64,000 nucleotides of DNA from Flectobacillus sp. BAB-3569 (GCF_002270355.1 NZ_NJFZ01000005.1:372001-436000); one strand, 5' to 3'. Counted from the first letter of the stretch, positions 52,479 through 61,451 are shown. The notes: generated from the sequence alone by a model not told the origin. Program-made: numbers and translations.

Positions 52479-52686
52479 CTGTGATTTTTTGTAGAAAAGT
52501 TCTACCAGTGTGATGAGTGGAAATGGGTATGGATAAATGGTAAAGTGTTGATAAAGAAGATTTTGTGGAATATAATTATATTATGAAATTTTATAACAAA
52601 TTGTATTTTATTTATGCTTGCTTGAAGAAGGGAAAAGTGGTATGCGGCGATAAAGAAGATCAATAGGGGGTAACTTTAATAAGAAA

Positions 52687-52795
52687 GACTGTAAGTTTTC
52701 AAAAAATAGGAATTTAATCAGAAGGTACTCAAAATCAAAGGGATGAAGTCTTATGTACGCTTGAGATAAACAATTTTTTCTGAAAACTTACAGTC
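52687..52795. mobile_element. MITE-like element with 15-bp terminal inverted repeats
   Basis: GACTGTAAGTTTTCA (52687-52701) and its exact complement (52781-52795) bound a 109-bp segment; four more base pairs of the stem continue inward after one mismatch. The interior codes for nothing. The structure fits a non-autonomous transposable element or remnant of insertion-sequence ends; no clear target duplication is visible. Confidence 0.55.
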
Positions 52796-52830
52796 AATCA
52801 ATGATGAAACTAGAATTAAGTTAGTGGGCA

Positions 52831-52940
52831 AATACCCGCAATAGGCATTAAGCTTTATGCCGTAGGCTAAATGTTGAAAATAGTTTCTCTTAAAATAATG
52901 AAAGCTTTTTGCCTAATGCCTACGGCTTACTGCATAAAGC
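52831..52940 (+). repeat. Dispersed repeat family E, copy E2
   Basis: TACCCGCAATAGGCATTAAG, TTATGCCGTAGGCTAAATG, then TTTTTGCCTAATGCCTACGG and TGCATAAAGC; the ends are inverted repeats of one another. It is preceded by TTAAGTTAGTGGGCAAA (52816-52832), the reverse complement of the flank of repeat A3. Confidence 0.72.
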
Positions 52941-52953
52941 GTTACATTCACTC

Positions 52954-53475
52954 TTATCTACCGAAGTCGTCTTGTAAACGAACGATATCTTCTTCGTCAG
53001 ATGGTGTTTCAGGGTCAGTATGTTGCCAAATCTCAGCGACTACCCCCCATGACTCCAAACCGATTAATCTATGGCGTTCGCCTTTATCCATTTGAATAAA
53101 GCTTCCTGATTCTAATCTTTTTACATCCTCGCCTTCTTCGTCAGTTGGGCTGATTTTTACGCCTACAGTTGTTCCTGCAATAACTTTCCAAATCTCAGCA
53201 CGACGGAAATGATATTGCCAAGAAAGGCGTTTTTCTGGGGCAACAACCAAAATTTTAGGGCTTAATTTATTAGTAATCTGAATGTCAGACATTTCCAAGT
53301 GAGGAAAATACGTACTTGCAAAAGCTGGAGCTTGAGTTTCGTCAATCACAAAAAAACCACCCCAAGGACGGGTTTGATCTTGTTTAACTACATTAAAACC
53401 AAGCGTATTTAATTCCGCAGCGATTTGTTCAAAAATTTCTTCTTTGCTTGAGTTGGGAGAGATGTTTAGGTTCAT
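52954..53475 (-). CDS. Cupin-domain protein, possibly type II mannose-6-phosphate isomerase-like
   Basis: A 173-residue single-cupin protein. The beta-barrel core includes RLSWQYHFRRAEIWKVIAGT (metal-site His and Glu positions) and FIQMDKGERHRLIGL (second cupin motif with PxGxxH-like KGERH). The sequence before it (GFNVVKQDQTRPWGGFFVID) resembles the C-terminal domain of mannose-1-phosphate guanylyltransferase/mannose-6-phosphate isomerase proteins, here without a nucleotidyltransferase domain. It may isomerise a phosphosugar, but the exact activity is unproven. It is isolated between repeat E2 and a gene-free region. Confidence 0.72.
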   Translation of the reverse strand: MNLNISPNSSKEEIFEQIAAELNTLGFNVVKQDQTRPWGGFFVIDETQAPAFASTYFPHLEMSDIQITNKLSPKILVVAPEKRLSWQYHFRRAEIWKVIAGTTVGVKISPTDEEGEDVKRLESGSFIQMDKGERHRLIGLESWGVVAEIWQHTDPETPSDEEDIVRLQDDFGR

Positions 53476-53781
53476 AAGATAATAGTTGATTGAATGGACA
53501 TGTATTCATTACAAAGAGATTACTTCGTAAAACACATACCCTATTGAGCCGTCATGCTATACAACATAGGATGATTAAACACACAAAGTTACAATCCTTT
53601 ACTTACAGATTAAGTACCTTAAAATAATTTCACTTTTCCTTAAAAAATATCTCCATTTTGTCCAATTTGACTTTTGAGCCGTTTGTTAAAATACTGAATG
53701 CTAAGTATTTGATGCCAGAGCCTCTAATTTGATATTTGTATAACCTTGTATGTTAAAAATTAATAGCTCAACATCCCCCTT
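53476..53781. other. Divergent intergenic region of about 300 bases
   Basis: It separates the cupin gene from the lone LytTR gene. It is AT-rich with several TTTG words (53655-53690), but I could not align a full TTTG-N19-TAnnTTTG promoter and see no repeat or RNA. Confidence 0.5.
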
Positions 53782-54081
53782 ATGAACAACAATTGCCCGT
53801 CCCACTTGAGTATTGGGAGAAAATATTTCTATTTTTCCCAAGATATTATGTATTTCGAAGGCTCTATCAATTATACCTTCGTGCATTTACAAACAGGTAG
53901 AAAAGACATTATGGCTCAGACCATAGGACGAGTTGCTACCAAAACTGATGAAGGCTTTGTGCGAATTAGCCGCAAACACCTCGTCAATCGCCAGTACATT
54001 CGTGTTGTACACCGCGACTATGTTGAATTGCTCGATAAGAGTATTTTACCGATTGCCCGTCGTAGACGAGGTAATCTCTAG
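53782..54081 (+). CDS. Stand-alone LytTR DNA-binding domain protein
   Basis: A 99-residue protein consisting of a single LytTR domain: IMYFEGSINYTFVHLQTGRK, then FVRISRKHLVNRQYI and the C-terminal LPIARRRRGNL, the usual end of the fold. There is no receiver domain and no membrane segment, so control by phosphorylation is not expected; it could act as a constitutive or partner-dependent regulator. ATG 53782 starts the protein and a terminator follows the stop. The target genes are unknown. Confidence 0.85.
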   Translation: MNNNCPSHLSIGRKYFYFSQDIMYFEGSINYTFVHLQTGRKDIMAQTIGRVATKTDEGFVRISRKHLVNRQYIRVVHRDYVELLDKSILPIARRRRGNL

Positions 54082-54138
54082 AAACTGATTGGAAATAACG
54101 AGATACTAATGTGAAAATTTATACGATTTACTTAACAC

Positions 54139-54172
54139 AAAAGGAGTGATTCATAAGAGTCACTCCTTTTTT
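54139..54172 (+). terminator. Terminator of the lone LytTR gene
   Basis: AAAAGGAGTGA (54139-54149) pairs perfectly with TCACTCCTTTT (54160-54170), followed by two more T. It lies about 58 bases after the stop. Confidence 0.8.
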
Positions 54173-54221
54173 ATGAGGTAAAATACTGAAATTAGAATTT
54201 TATGAAAATCTTAAATCATGC

Positions 54222-55697
54222 TTACATACTCCAACCTTGACGATATTCTCTTTTCACAAATTGATTTGCTTCTTCAAAATTGGTAATACGCATATTTTCA
54301 CCATCCCACAACAACTTTTTGCGTCCCGGATATTCATAGTCTTGTAACCACTGCTTATCCTTTTTCGGAGTACGATAGAAATAACTGCGAATGGCCAAAT
54401 TACCCATCAATACGGTTTCGGACATAGGACCTGCATAGTCAAACGATGAACTTAATGGTTGATGTTTGCCAAATCCATCACGGCAAGCCTGTAGCCATTG
54501 TTGGTAATGCCCCTCGTTGTCGGCACCCACAACTCTTGGAATAGAAATAGGAAGTTTATCGCCCTTTTCCTTGAGTTTGGCTTCTGGCCAAAGCGATGGG
54601 TTAGCGCCATAGACACCACACATCATTACACCTTTTGTACCCATTAATAGCACACCGCCACTCCAGTCTCCAAGTTTTACATCCGCAGGGATTTCTTCAG
54701 GACGTTCGGGCATTAAGCCGCCATCGTACCAAGTCATTTTCACAGGCTCTTTTCCTTTTCTTGGAAATTTGAGGTGAATCATCGAAGACGCTGGAAAACT
54801 TTCAGGGAAATAACCTTGTTTGAAAGGCCCTGTCCATACGTCACTAATGCTACATTCTACTTCTGAGGGATATCCTAGTCCTAACACTCGATAAGGAGGA
54901 TCCATCATGTGACAAGCCATATCCCCTAGTGAACCTGTACCGAAGTTAACCCAACCACGCCAGTTGAATGGGTGGTATCCAGGGTTGTACTCTTCGTACG
55001 CTGCTGGTCCCAACCACAAGTCCCAATCCAATTCGCTTGGTACATCAAATTTACCTTGAGGTTTGGCTAAACCTTGTGGCCACACAGGACGGTTTGTCCA
55101 AGCATGTACACGATTTACTTCTCCAATTAAGCCAGCTTTGTACCATTCCATCATACGACGAACTCCATCGCCCGATGAGCCTTGGTTTCCCATTTGTGTT
55201 ACCACTTTATTTTCACGAGCGGCAATGGTCATCTTACGAACCTCAGCAATGTTGTGAGCCAATGGTTTTTGAACGTAAACATGTTTTCCCATTTGCATAG
55301 CAGCCATGGCAATTACATAGTGCGTATGGTCTGGTGTAGACACAGTTACGGCGTCAATGTTATTTTTTTCGGCTTCTAAAAGTTTTCTAAAATCCTTGTA
55401 ATACTTAGCATTAGGGAATTTTTTGATAGCATTAGCAGCCTGACGGTCGTCTACATCGCACAAGGTCGCAATATTGTTACGACCATTATCCCAAGCGCCA
55501 TTTAAGTCTGTCCAGCCTTTGCCACCACAACCAATAGCTGCGATGTTAAGCTTGTCAGAAGGTGCCGTGTAGCCCTTACCAAGAACATGACGAGGAACGA
55601 TGTAAAAACTTCCGAGTGTCAAAGAAGCGGCTTTAAGAAAGTCTCTTCTCGATGAACTGCCAGCATTACCCGATGGCAATTTTGTTGAGTCAGTCAT
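54222..55697 (-). CDS. Tat-exported Gfo/Idh/MocA family oxidoreductase
   Basis: A 491-residue protein. A twin-arginine signal (SSRRDFLKAASLTLGSF) at 15-32 predicts folded export to the periplasm. The Rossmann domain follows (KLNIAAIGCGGKGWTDLNGA), with the family motif VQKPLAHN containing the catalytic-region Lys of EKP-type motifs, and the C-terminal alpha/beta domain with GTGSLGDMACHMMDPPYRVL. These NAD(P)-dependent enzymes act on sugars or glycosides; in Bacteroidota many exported ones act on glycans. The substrate is not predictable from sequence. The gene is monocistronic. Confidence 0.9.
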   Translation of the reverse strand: MTDSTKLPSGNAGSSSRRDFLKAASLTLGSFYIVPRHVLGKGYTAPSDKLNIAAIGCGGKGWTDLNGAWDNGRNNIATLCDVDDRQAANAIKKFPNAKYYKDFRKLLEAEKNNIDAVTVSTPDHTHYVIAMAAMQMGKHVYVQKPLAHNIAEVRKMTIAARENKVVTQMGNQGSSGDGVRRMMEWYKAGLIGEVNRVHAWTNRPVWPQGLAKPQGKFDVPSELDWDLWLGPAAYEEYNPGYHPFNWRGWVNFGTGSLGDMACHMMDPPYRVLGLGYPSEVECSISDVWTGPFKQGYFPESFPASSMIHLKFPRKGKEPVKMTWYDGGLMPERPEEIPADVKLGDWSGGVLLMGTKGVMMCGVYGANPSLWPEAKLKEKGDKLPISIPRVVGADNEGHYQQWLQACRDGFGKHQPLSSSFDYAGPMSETVLMGNLAIRSYFYRTPKKDKQWLQDYEYPGRKKLLWDGENMRITNFEEANQFVKREYRQGWSM

Positions 55698-55932
55698 TTT
55701 AATAGAAAATTAGGTTAAATAAGAAGACGTAATAGGTCGTTTTGAAGGACTTATAAATATACTTAAAAAGTGCTTTACTCAAAGCTATTATGAAAGGAAT
55801 TACTTGTTGTCCTTTTATGTCGGCATCGGTAAATTGTTACAAAATCCAAAATACTAGACTAAATTTGTGTCAACTGAAATGCCATTTTGGGCACTTACTT
55901 CAGCACAAACTTTTAAACAAAAAACATTCCCG

Positions 55933-57051
55933 ATGAATTTTGAAACTTTAGCCATAAAAAGCACCCAAATGACCGACGCCAATGCTGGTGCGGTTGCTTC
56001 GCCTATATATCTTTCGACTACTTTCGAAAGAGAAACGGATGGATCGTACGCACATGGGTATATCTATGCGCGAAATGATAATCCAAACCGCCAATTGCTA
56101 GAAAAAAGCTTAGCTGTTCTTGAAGCAGGAACGGTTGGTTTGGCCTTTGCATCTGGAATGGCGGCTACAACTGCCTTGTTTCAGTCTTTCAAGTCTGGTG
56201 ATCATATTATCACGCCAGACGATGCTTATTTTGCTACAAATGTATTGATTGAAGAAATTTTTTCGCACTGGGGACTTACGCTTACCAAAGTGGATACTAC
56301 CGATTTGGAGGCAGTAAAAAATGCCATTCAGCCTAATACCAAACTGATCTGGCTCGAAACACCTTCTAACCCTCAGCTAAAAGTTTCGGATATTGCAGCT
56401 ATTGCAGATTTAGCACACCAACACGGAGCGTTGTGTGCTGTAGATAATACTTGGGCAACGCCTGTGCTACAACGCCCTTTGTTGTTAGGGGCTGATATTG
56501 TCATGCATTCAACTACAAAATATTTTGGTGGACATGGCGACGTATTGGGTGGAGCTTTAATTTTAAAAGAAGATGGAGAATTAGCAACTAAAATCAGAAC
56601 AATCCAAAAGTTGACTGGAGGAGTACCTTCTCCGTTCGAATGTTGGTTGGTAGCAAGAGGAATCAAAACCTTGTCGTTGCGTGTAAAAGCGCAAACGGCC
56701 AATGCTCAGCAATTAGCCGAATATCTAGCACAGCATCCTGCAGTAGAAGCGGTGCATTACCCTGGTTTACCATCACACCCGCAATATGCTATTGCGCAAA
56801 AACAAATGTCACAGGCTGGAGCCATGTTGTCAGTACAAGTAAAAGGGGATGCTATCAACGCGATGAATGTGACTGGGAAATTACAGTTGTTTACTACAGC
56901 AACGAGTTTGGGAGGAGTCGAAAGTTTAATCGAGCATCGAAAATCGGTTGAAGGTCCAACAAGTCCAACACCAGATAATTTGCTACGAGTTTCGGTAGGC
57001 TTGGAAAATATTGAAGATTTGATAGCTGATTGGGCACAGGCACTTCAGTAG
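55933..57051 (+). CDS. Cys/Met metabolism PLP-dependent enzyme (cystathionine gamma-synthase/lyase type)
   Basis: The start at ATG 55933 (MNFETLAIKSTQM) fits the family; an upstream GTG would add 22 residues. The 372-residue enzyme has YIYARNDNPNRQLLEKSLAV (phosphate-gripping region from the neighbouring subunit), LAFASGMAATTA, AVDNTWATPVLQRPL (Asp contacting the pyridine N) and HSTTKYFGGHGDVLGG (Schiff-base Lys near residue 195). It could be cystathionine gamma-synthase, beta/gamma-lyase or methionine gamma-lyase; motifs do not decide. A TAAATTTG octamer near 55859-55866 may be its -7 element, without a well-spaced -33. Confidence 0.9.
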   Translation: MNFETLAIKSTQMTDANAGAVASPIYLSTTFERETDGSYAHGYIYARNDNPNRQLLEKSLAVLEAGTVGLAFASGMAATTALFQSFKSGDHIITPDDAYFATNVLIEEIFSHWGLTLTKVDTTDLEAVKNAIQPNTKLIWLETPSNPQLKVSDIAAIADLAHQHGALCAVDNTWATPVLQRPLLLGADIVMHSTTKYFGGHGDVLGGALILKEDGELATKIRTIQKLTGGVPSPFECWLVARGIKTLSLRVKAQTANAQQLAEYLAQHPAVEAVHYPGLPSHPQYAIAQKQMSQAGAMLSVQVKGDAINAMNVTGKLQLFTTATSLGGVESLIEHRKSVEGPTSPTPDNLLRVSVGLENIEDLIADWAQALQ

Positions 57052-57059
57052 TCAATTAG

Positions 57060-57146
57060 AGCTTTGAGCTATCAGGTTTCGGCTTTCGGATAAAAACAAA
57101 AAAGGATATTTTATCGATTTTGCTCGATAGCTGATAGCTCAAAGCT
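57060..57146. repeat. Inverted repeat between convergent genes
   Basis: AGCTTTGAGCTATCAG (57060-57075) and its exact complement (57131-57146) bound a 55-base interior containing TTTCGGCTTTCGG, a word shared with repeat family A. TATTTTTG follows on the plus strand, so it may double as a terminator. Confidence 0.65.
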
Positions 57147-57164
57147 TATTTTTGAAATAGACTT

Positions 57165-58565
57165 TTAATTAAGCTCTATTTCTTGATGCATTTGAGGGAT
57201 TTCGATGTGTTGATATCCCTCTTTTTCTAATTTTTCTTTGAATATTTCTTGAGTATCTAGTTCACCATGAACCAAGAAAATAGTTTTGACTTCTTCTTTG
57301 TTTTGACATGATAAATAAGAAATAATTTCTTGATAATCAGCATGAGCTGAGAAAGAGTCCATCACCAACACCTCTGCACGAACATCATGGTTTTCTCCAA
57401 AAATATGTACTTGTTTTGCTCCCGATTTTAATTGTCCTCCCAAACTATCAGGAGAAGTATATCCTACCAAAAGGATACAACAACGTACATCGTTGATATG
57501 GTTGGCGATATGGTGCTTGATACGCCCTGCTTCTGCCATACCCGATGCCGAAATAATAATACAAGGCTCTGGGCTATCATTCAACTTTTTGGATTCTTCC
57601 ACTGAACTTATGTAGTGTAGATTTGGGAAGCCAAAGGCATCACCATCGCCTTTTTCGAGATAAGCTAATATTTCAGGATTAAAACATTCGGGGTGATTTT
57701 TCATGACCATTGTAGCGCTTACCGAAAGCGGCGAGTCTACATATACTTTAATTTTGGGTAAATGCCCTTCTGCTTCGAGTTGGTCCAGTGCATAAACTAG
57801 CTCTTGAGTACGGTCTATAGAAAAAGCTGGAATAATCAGTTTGCCTTTTTGTTCGACACAAACTCTTTTTACAATTTTGAGTAAGCTTGACTTTACATCG
57901 GCCTCGGGCTCATGCAAACGCGAACCATACGTAGACTCACAAATGATATAGTCAGCTTGTGGAAAAGGTTCTGGACTTTTGAGAATTTTGTCGTGCGGTC
58001 GACCAATATCTCCTGAGAAGAAAACATGAATGGATTTTTCCCCTTCTTTGACTGTTAAAGAAATGGCTGCCGAACCAAGAATATGCCCCGTATCGGTAAA
58101 AAAGGCTGATACTTCTTCGCAAATTTGAATTTCTTCACGAAAATTGACGGCTTGCATTTGCGCTATGGTTTGTGCCACATCGTCTTCCGTATATAAATTT
58201 TCGAGTAAAGTTTCTCCCCTTTTTTCACGACGCTTATTGATTCTTGCCAAGTCGTTTTCTTGAATCCTTGCTGAGTCTCCAAGCAATAAGGTAGCTAAAT
58301 CTTTGGTAGCAGAAGTACAAAAAATCGGTCCTTGAAATCCTTTGGCAACCAATCTAGGCAATAAGCCCGTATGGTCGATATGAGCATGCGATAAAATGAC
58401 ATAGTCTATCTCGGCTGGCTCAAAACCAAATTTTTGGTTCATGTCCTGTGTATTCAAACCCTGAAATAACCCACAATCTAGTAGAATTTTAGTGCCTTTT
58501 TCAGTAATTAGCAAGTGCTTTGAGCCAGTCACTCGTTGTGCGGCTCCGTGAAATTGAATTTTCAT
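57165..58565 (-). CDS. MBL-fold beta-CASP RNA-processing-type exonuclease
   Basis: A 466-residue protein of the Ysh1/CPSF-73-like group. Metallo-beta-lactamase motifs: SHAHIDHTGLLP (His60, His62, Asp64, His65), DTGHILGSAA, and FSGDIGRPHD. Beta-CASP motifs follow: PAFSIDRTQELVYAL, CIIISASGMAEAGRIKHH, and the C-terminal VMDSFSAHADYQEII with LVHGE. Such enzymes cleave or degrade RNA with two zinc ions in the cytoplasm. It is divergent from pbpC with about 80 bases between. A KH domain is absent. Substrate unproven. Confidence 0.9.
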   Translation of the reverse strand: MKIQFHGAAQRVTGSKHLLITEKGTKILLDCGLFQGLNTQDMNQKFGFEPAEIDYVILSHAHIDHTGLLPRLVAKGFQGPIFCTSATKDLATLLLGDSARIQENDLARINKRREKRGETLLENLYTEDDVAQTIAQMQAVNFREEIQICEEVSAFFTDTGHILGSAAISLTVKEGEKSIHVFFSGDIGRPHDKILKSPEPFPQADYIICESTYGSRLHEPEADVKSSLLKIVKRVCVEQKGKLIIPAFSIDRTQELVYALDQLEAEGHLPKIKVYVDSPLSVSATMVMKNHPECFNPEILAYLEKGDGDAFGFPNLHYISSVEESKKLNDSPEPCIIISASGMAEAGRIKHHIANHINDVRCCILLVGYTSPDSLGGQLKSGAKQVHIFGENHDVRAEVLVMDSFSAHADYQEIISYLSCQNKEEVKTIFLVHGELDTQEIFKEKLEKEGYQHIEIPQMHQEIELN

Positions 58566-58648
58566 ATTATCAAGTCTAGGAATTTTTAAGTTACTTAGCT
58601 GTTCATAAAACAGGCCTTATTTTTACAATTTATCAAAACATTTTTTCA

Positions 58649-60973
58649 ATGCCTCTATCAAAGCTAGAATATTGGGCAAAATGCCTCTATCAATCACGCA
58701 ATGGGCGAATAAGCATTGTGGTAATTTTGCTATTGGTGGTATTAGATATTGCTTTTCCTGTGAAAGTTAACCCTCAATATTCTACAGTAATTACTGATTC
58801 TGATGGCAAAATATTGCATGCCTTCTTAAATCCCCACGATAAATGGCGAATGCAAACTGAACTCAAGGAAATTACTCCGACTCTCGAAAAGGCTATAATC
58901 TTTAAAGAAGACCGTTGGTTCCGTTATCATTTTGGCATTAATCCTATAGCTGTGGGTCGTGCTTTTTTCAACAATATTATTAAGGGGAGACGTACCTCTG
59001 GCGCTAGTACAATTACCATGCAAGTAGTAAGGTTACTCTATCCTCAAGAGCGAACCTATTGGCATAAAATCACCGAAATGATTCGAGCCATACAACTTGA
59101 ATTGCATTATTCTAAAGATGAAATTCTCCAAATGTATTTGAGCCTTGTACCTTATGGCTCTAATATTGAAGGGCTTAAATCTGCTTCTGTTTTATATTTT
59201 CAAAAATCTCCTGATGTTTTAAGTTTGGCAGAAGCGACAGCCTTAACCATTATTCCTAATCGACCATCGAGCTTGCGATTGGGAAAAAACAATACCTATG
59301 TTTTACAGGAAAGGAATAAATGGTTACAGCGTTTTGCGGAAGCAGATTTGTTTGCGTCCCAAGATATAGACGATGCCTTGGCTGAGCCTTTGCAAGTACG
59401 ACGACACGAAGCGCCTAAATTAGCGCCACATCTAGCCTATCGACTCAAAACTACCTATCCTAATGAGCCAACGATACATTCTAGTTTACGGAGAAATTTG
59501 CAACTAACATTAGAAAAAATCGTTCAAAACTACGTTAACCGATTATATGGTATCAATATTCACAATGCAGCAGTGCTGTTAATCAATAACCAAACCAAAC
59601 AAGTAGAAGCCTACGTGGGGTCAGCGGATTTTAATAATCCTATTGATGGAGGACAAGTAGACGGTATCCGAGCCATTCGCTCGCCTGGGAGTACGCTCAA
59701 ACCTCTTTTATATGGAATTGCTTTGGACAAAGGAATTATTACGCCAAAATCAGCCATAAACGATGTGCCAAGCAATTTTGGAGGCTTTGAACCAGAAAAT
59801 TTTGACAAACAATTTCATGGGAAAGTTACAGCCGAATTTGCCTTGGCTAATTCTCTGAATATTCCTGCGGTAAAATTGTTGAAAGATATTTCTACTGCTA
59901 GTATGATTGAAAAACTAAAGAAAGCCGAATTTCAAACGATTAAGAAAAATGCGTCGAAGCTGGGTTTGTCGCTAGCACTGGGAGGTTGTGGTGTGACTTT
60001 GGAAGAATTGACCAATCTTTTCGCCAGTTTTGCCCATCAGGGAACATTTACTAAGGCTACATTACTGGCAGAAGAAAATCCCAATAAACCCACTGAAATC
60101 CTGTCTGAGGATGCTACGTTTTTAATAAATCAAATTCTTAGTCAAATCACCCGTCCTGATTTACCCAACAATTATGAATATACTTATCGAATGCCCAAAA
60201 TAGCTTGGAAAACAGGGACTTCTTTTGGTAAAAAAGATGCTTGGAGTGTTGGGTATAATGCCAAATATACATTAGGAATATGGATTGGGAATTTTTCGGG
60301 CGAGGGCGTTCCAGAGCTTTCTGGTGCCAACATTGCTACGCCACTTTTGCTCGATATTTTTAATACGATTGACTATAATTCTTCTGCCAAATGGTTTAGT
60401 CCAGGTGCCAACTTAGCTATGCGCAAAGTTTGTGCCGAAACAGGTTTTATTCCAAGTGAGCATTGCAATCATCAAATCACAGATTATTACATCATGGGGA
60501 TATCTAATACCCAGAGCTGTGCGCATACCAAAGCTGTTTGGATAAACCCCTCAGCTACCATAAGTTATTGTGCTGTTTGTATGCCAGATAGTGGAGCCAT
60601 TCAAAAGCAATATCCTGTTTTTGCCCCTGAGCTAATTGCATGGTATCAAACACGACATATTCAATACGAACAAATACCACCACATAATCCACAGTGTACA
60701 AGGGTTTTTAATAACAATGCACCTATCATTTCGTCGCCTAATGATGGTGCCGAATATTGGATAGAACCTAAAGAATCGGTCAAACTCCAACTGAGCTGTC
60801 AAGTGGGCAATGACGTAAAAATGATTTATTGGTACATCAATGATAAACTCTATCAAAAAAGTACACCTCAACAAGAAACGTTTTTTTATCCAGAGGCAGG
60901 AAAAATAAAAATCTCATGTACCGACGACAAGGGGCGTACCTCGCATATCTACATTCAAGTTAAAAGGAGCTAG
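58649..60973 (+). CDS. pbpC: Penicillin-binding protein 1C
   Basis: A 774-residue bifunctional peptidoglycan synthase. One membrane helix at about 20-36 is followed by the GT51 glycosyltransferase domain (EDRWFRYHFG with the catalytic Glu, GASTITMQVVRLLYPQ), the transpeptidase domain with SPGSTLKP (nucleophile Ser, SxxK), and AWKTGTSFGKKDAWS (KTG box), and a C-terminal BiPBP_C domain (about 690-770) characteristic of PbpC. It builds or repairs the cell wall in the periplasm. Its start lies 83 bases from the divergent beta-CASP gene. It ends upstream of the rplK leader. Confidence 0.95.
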   Translation: MPLSKLEYWAKCLYQSRNGRISIVVILLLVVLDIAFPVKVNPQYSTVITDSDGKILHAFLNPHDKWRMQTELKEITPTLEKAIIFKEDRWFRYHFGINPIAVGRAFFNNIIKGRRTSGASTITMQVVRLLYPQERTYWHKITEMIRAIQLELHYSKDEILQMYLSLVPYGSNIEGLKSASVLYFQKSPDVLSLAEATALTIIPNRPSSLRLGKNNTYVLQERNKWLQRFAEADLFASQDIDDALAEPLQVRRHEAPKLAPHLAYRLKTTYPNEPTIHSSLRRNLQLTLEKIVQNYVNRLYGINIHNAAVLLINNQTKQVEAYVGSADFNNPIDGGQVDGIRAIRSPGSTLKPLLYGIALDKGIITPKSAINDVPSNFGGFEPENFDKQFHGKVTAEFALANSLNIPAVKLLKDISTASMIEKLKKAEFQTIKKNASKLGLSLALGGCGVTLEELTNLFASFAHQGTFTKATLLAEENPNKPTEILSEDATFLINQILSQITRPDLPNNYEYTYRMPKIAWKTGTSFGKKDAWSVGYNAKYTLGIWIGNFSGEGVPELSGANIATPLLLDIFNTIDYNSSAKWFSPGANLAMRKVCAETGFIPSEHCNHQITDYYIMGISNTQSCAHTKAVWINPSATISYCAVCMPDSGAIQKQYPVFAPELIAWYQTRHIQYEQIPPHNPQCTRVFNNNAPIISSPNDGAEYWIEPKESVKLQLSCQVGNDVKMIYWYINDKLYQKSTPQQETFFYPEAGKIKISCTDDKGRTSHIYIQVKRS

Positions 60974-61194
60974 ATTGTCATGCCCAATCAGTATCAATGA
61001 TTCAAGACTAAATACTTCTTAAAAGTCGAGTCTGGTTTGAATATTCCCCAACACCCTTATTGATGACATTGCCTATATTAAAGCTCAACAACCCAATCTT
61101 AACACTTACTTACAATTTTAAATAGACATCATTTGAGTAAAAAAGGCGCAGAAATAAGAAAAAACGCTAAATCCTCTAATTTTTTTTATAACTA

Positions 61195-61225
61195 TTTGTA
61201 TATTAACAAGAAAGCCGTAATTTTG
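61195..61225 (+). promoter_or_regulatory. Promoter of the rplK-rplA-rplJ-rplL operon
   Basis: TTTG (61195-61198), a 19-base spacer, and TAATTTTG (61218-61225) match the Bacteroidota consensus at every position. Transcription would begin near 61232. Confidence 0.75.
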
Positions 61226-61231
61226 CAGTCC

Positions 61232-61451
61232 GTTTCGGTAGCAGCACAACGATTGCCTGTTGTGAGATAGAGCAAGATGCTGTAAATCAGAAAGTTCAGT
61301 TACAAATTTTCTTACCCAAACGCCCGACTTCAATCAGGTAGGGAAAGCTTCCACCCCAACTGGCAGAGAGGAGTCAATCTTGGCATTAAATTTCGCAATT
61401 ATGCGAAAAAGTTTAGCGTCACAATCCAACATTTAAAGACATTACAAAGAA
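61232..61451 (+). promoter_or_regulatory. Long leader of the L11 operon, candidate autoregulatory RNA
   Basis: About 220 bases with less AT-rich composition than the spacer before it, at least two stable hairpins and a purine/pyrimidine-rich middle (AAGCTTCCACCCCAACTGG). L1 is known to repress its own operon by binding a leader in other bacteria; whether this leader contains an L1 site is inference. No open reading frame of note. Confidence 0.45.

Larger units (their letters stand above)
52346..52953. other. Regulatory and repeat-bearing intergenic region
   Basis: From left to right: leader of tetR, two operator-like inverted repeats and promoter (52411-52478), plain AT-rich sequence, a 109-bp element with 15-bp inverted ends (52687-52795), then repeat E2 (52831-52940). 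No gene is seen. Confidence 0.65.
60974..61451. other. Gene-free stretch with promoter and long leader upstream of rplK
   Basis: 60974-61190 is AT-rich without features. A consensus promoter follows at 61195-61225, then about 220 bases of leader containing hairpins CACAAC/GTTGTG (61245-61264) and TTTCGCA-ATTA-TGCGAAA (61391-61408). The genes secE and nusG and a tRNA-Trp, common upstream of rplK, are absent. Confidence 0.65.

Noticed and set aside
1215-57146. CRISPR array
   Set aside because: The repeats are dispersed, palindromic and single at each site; no regularly spaced direct repeats and no cas genes.
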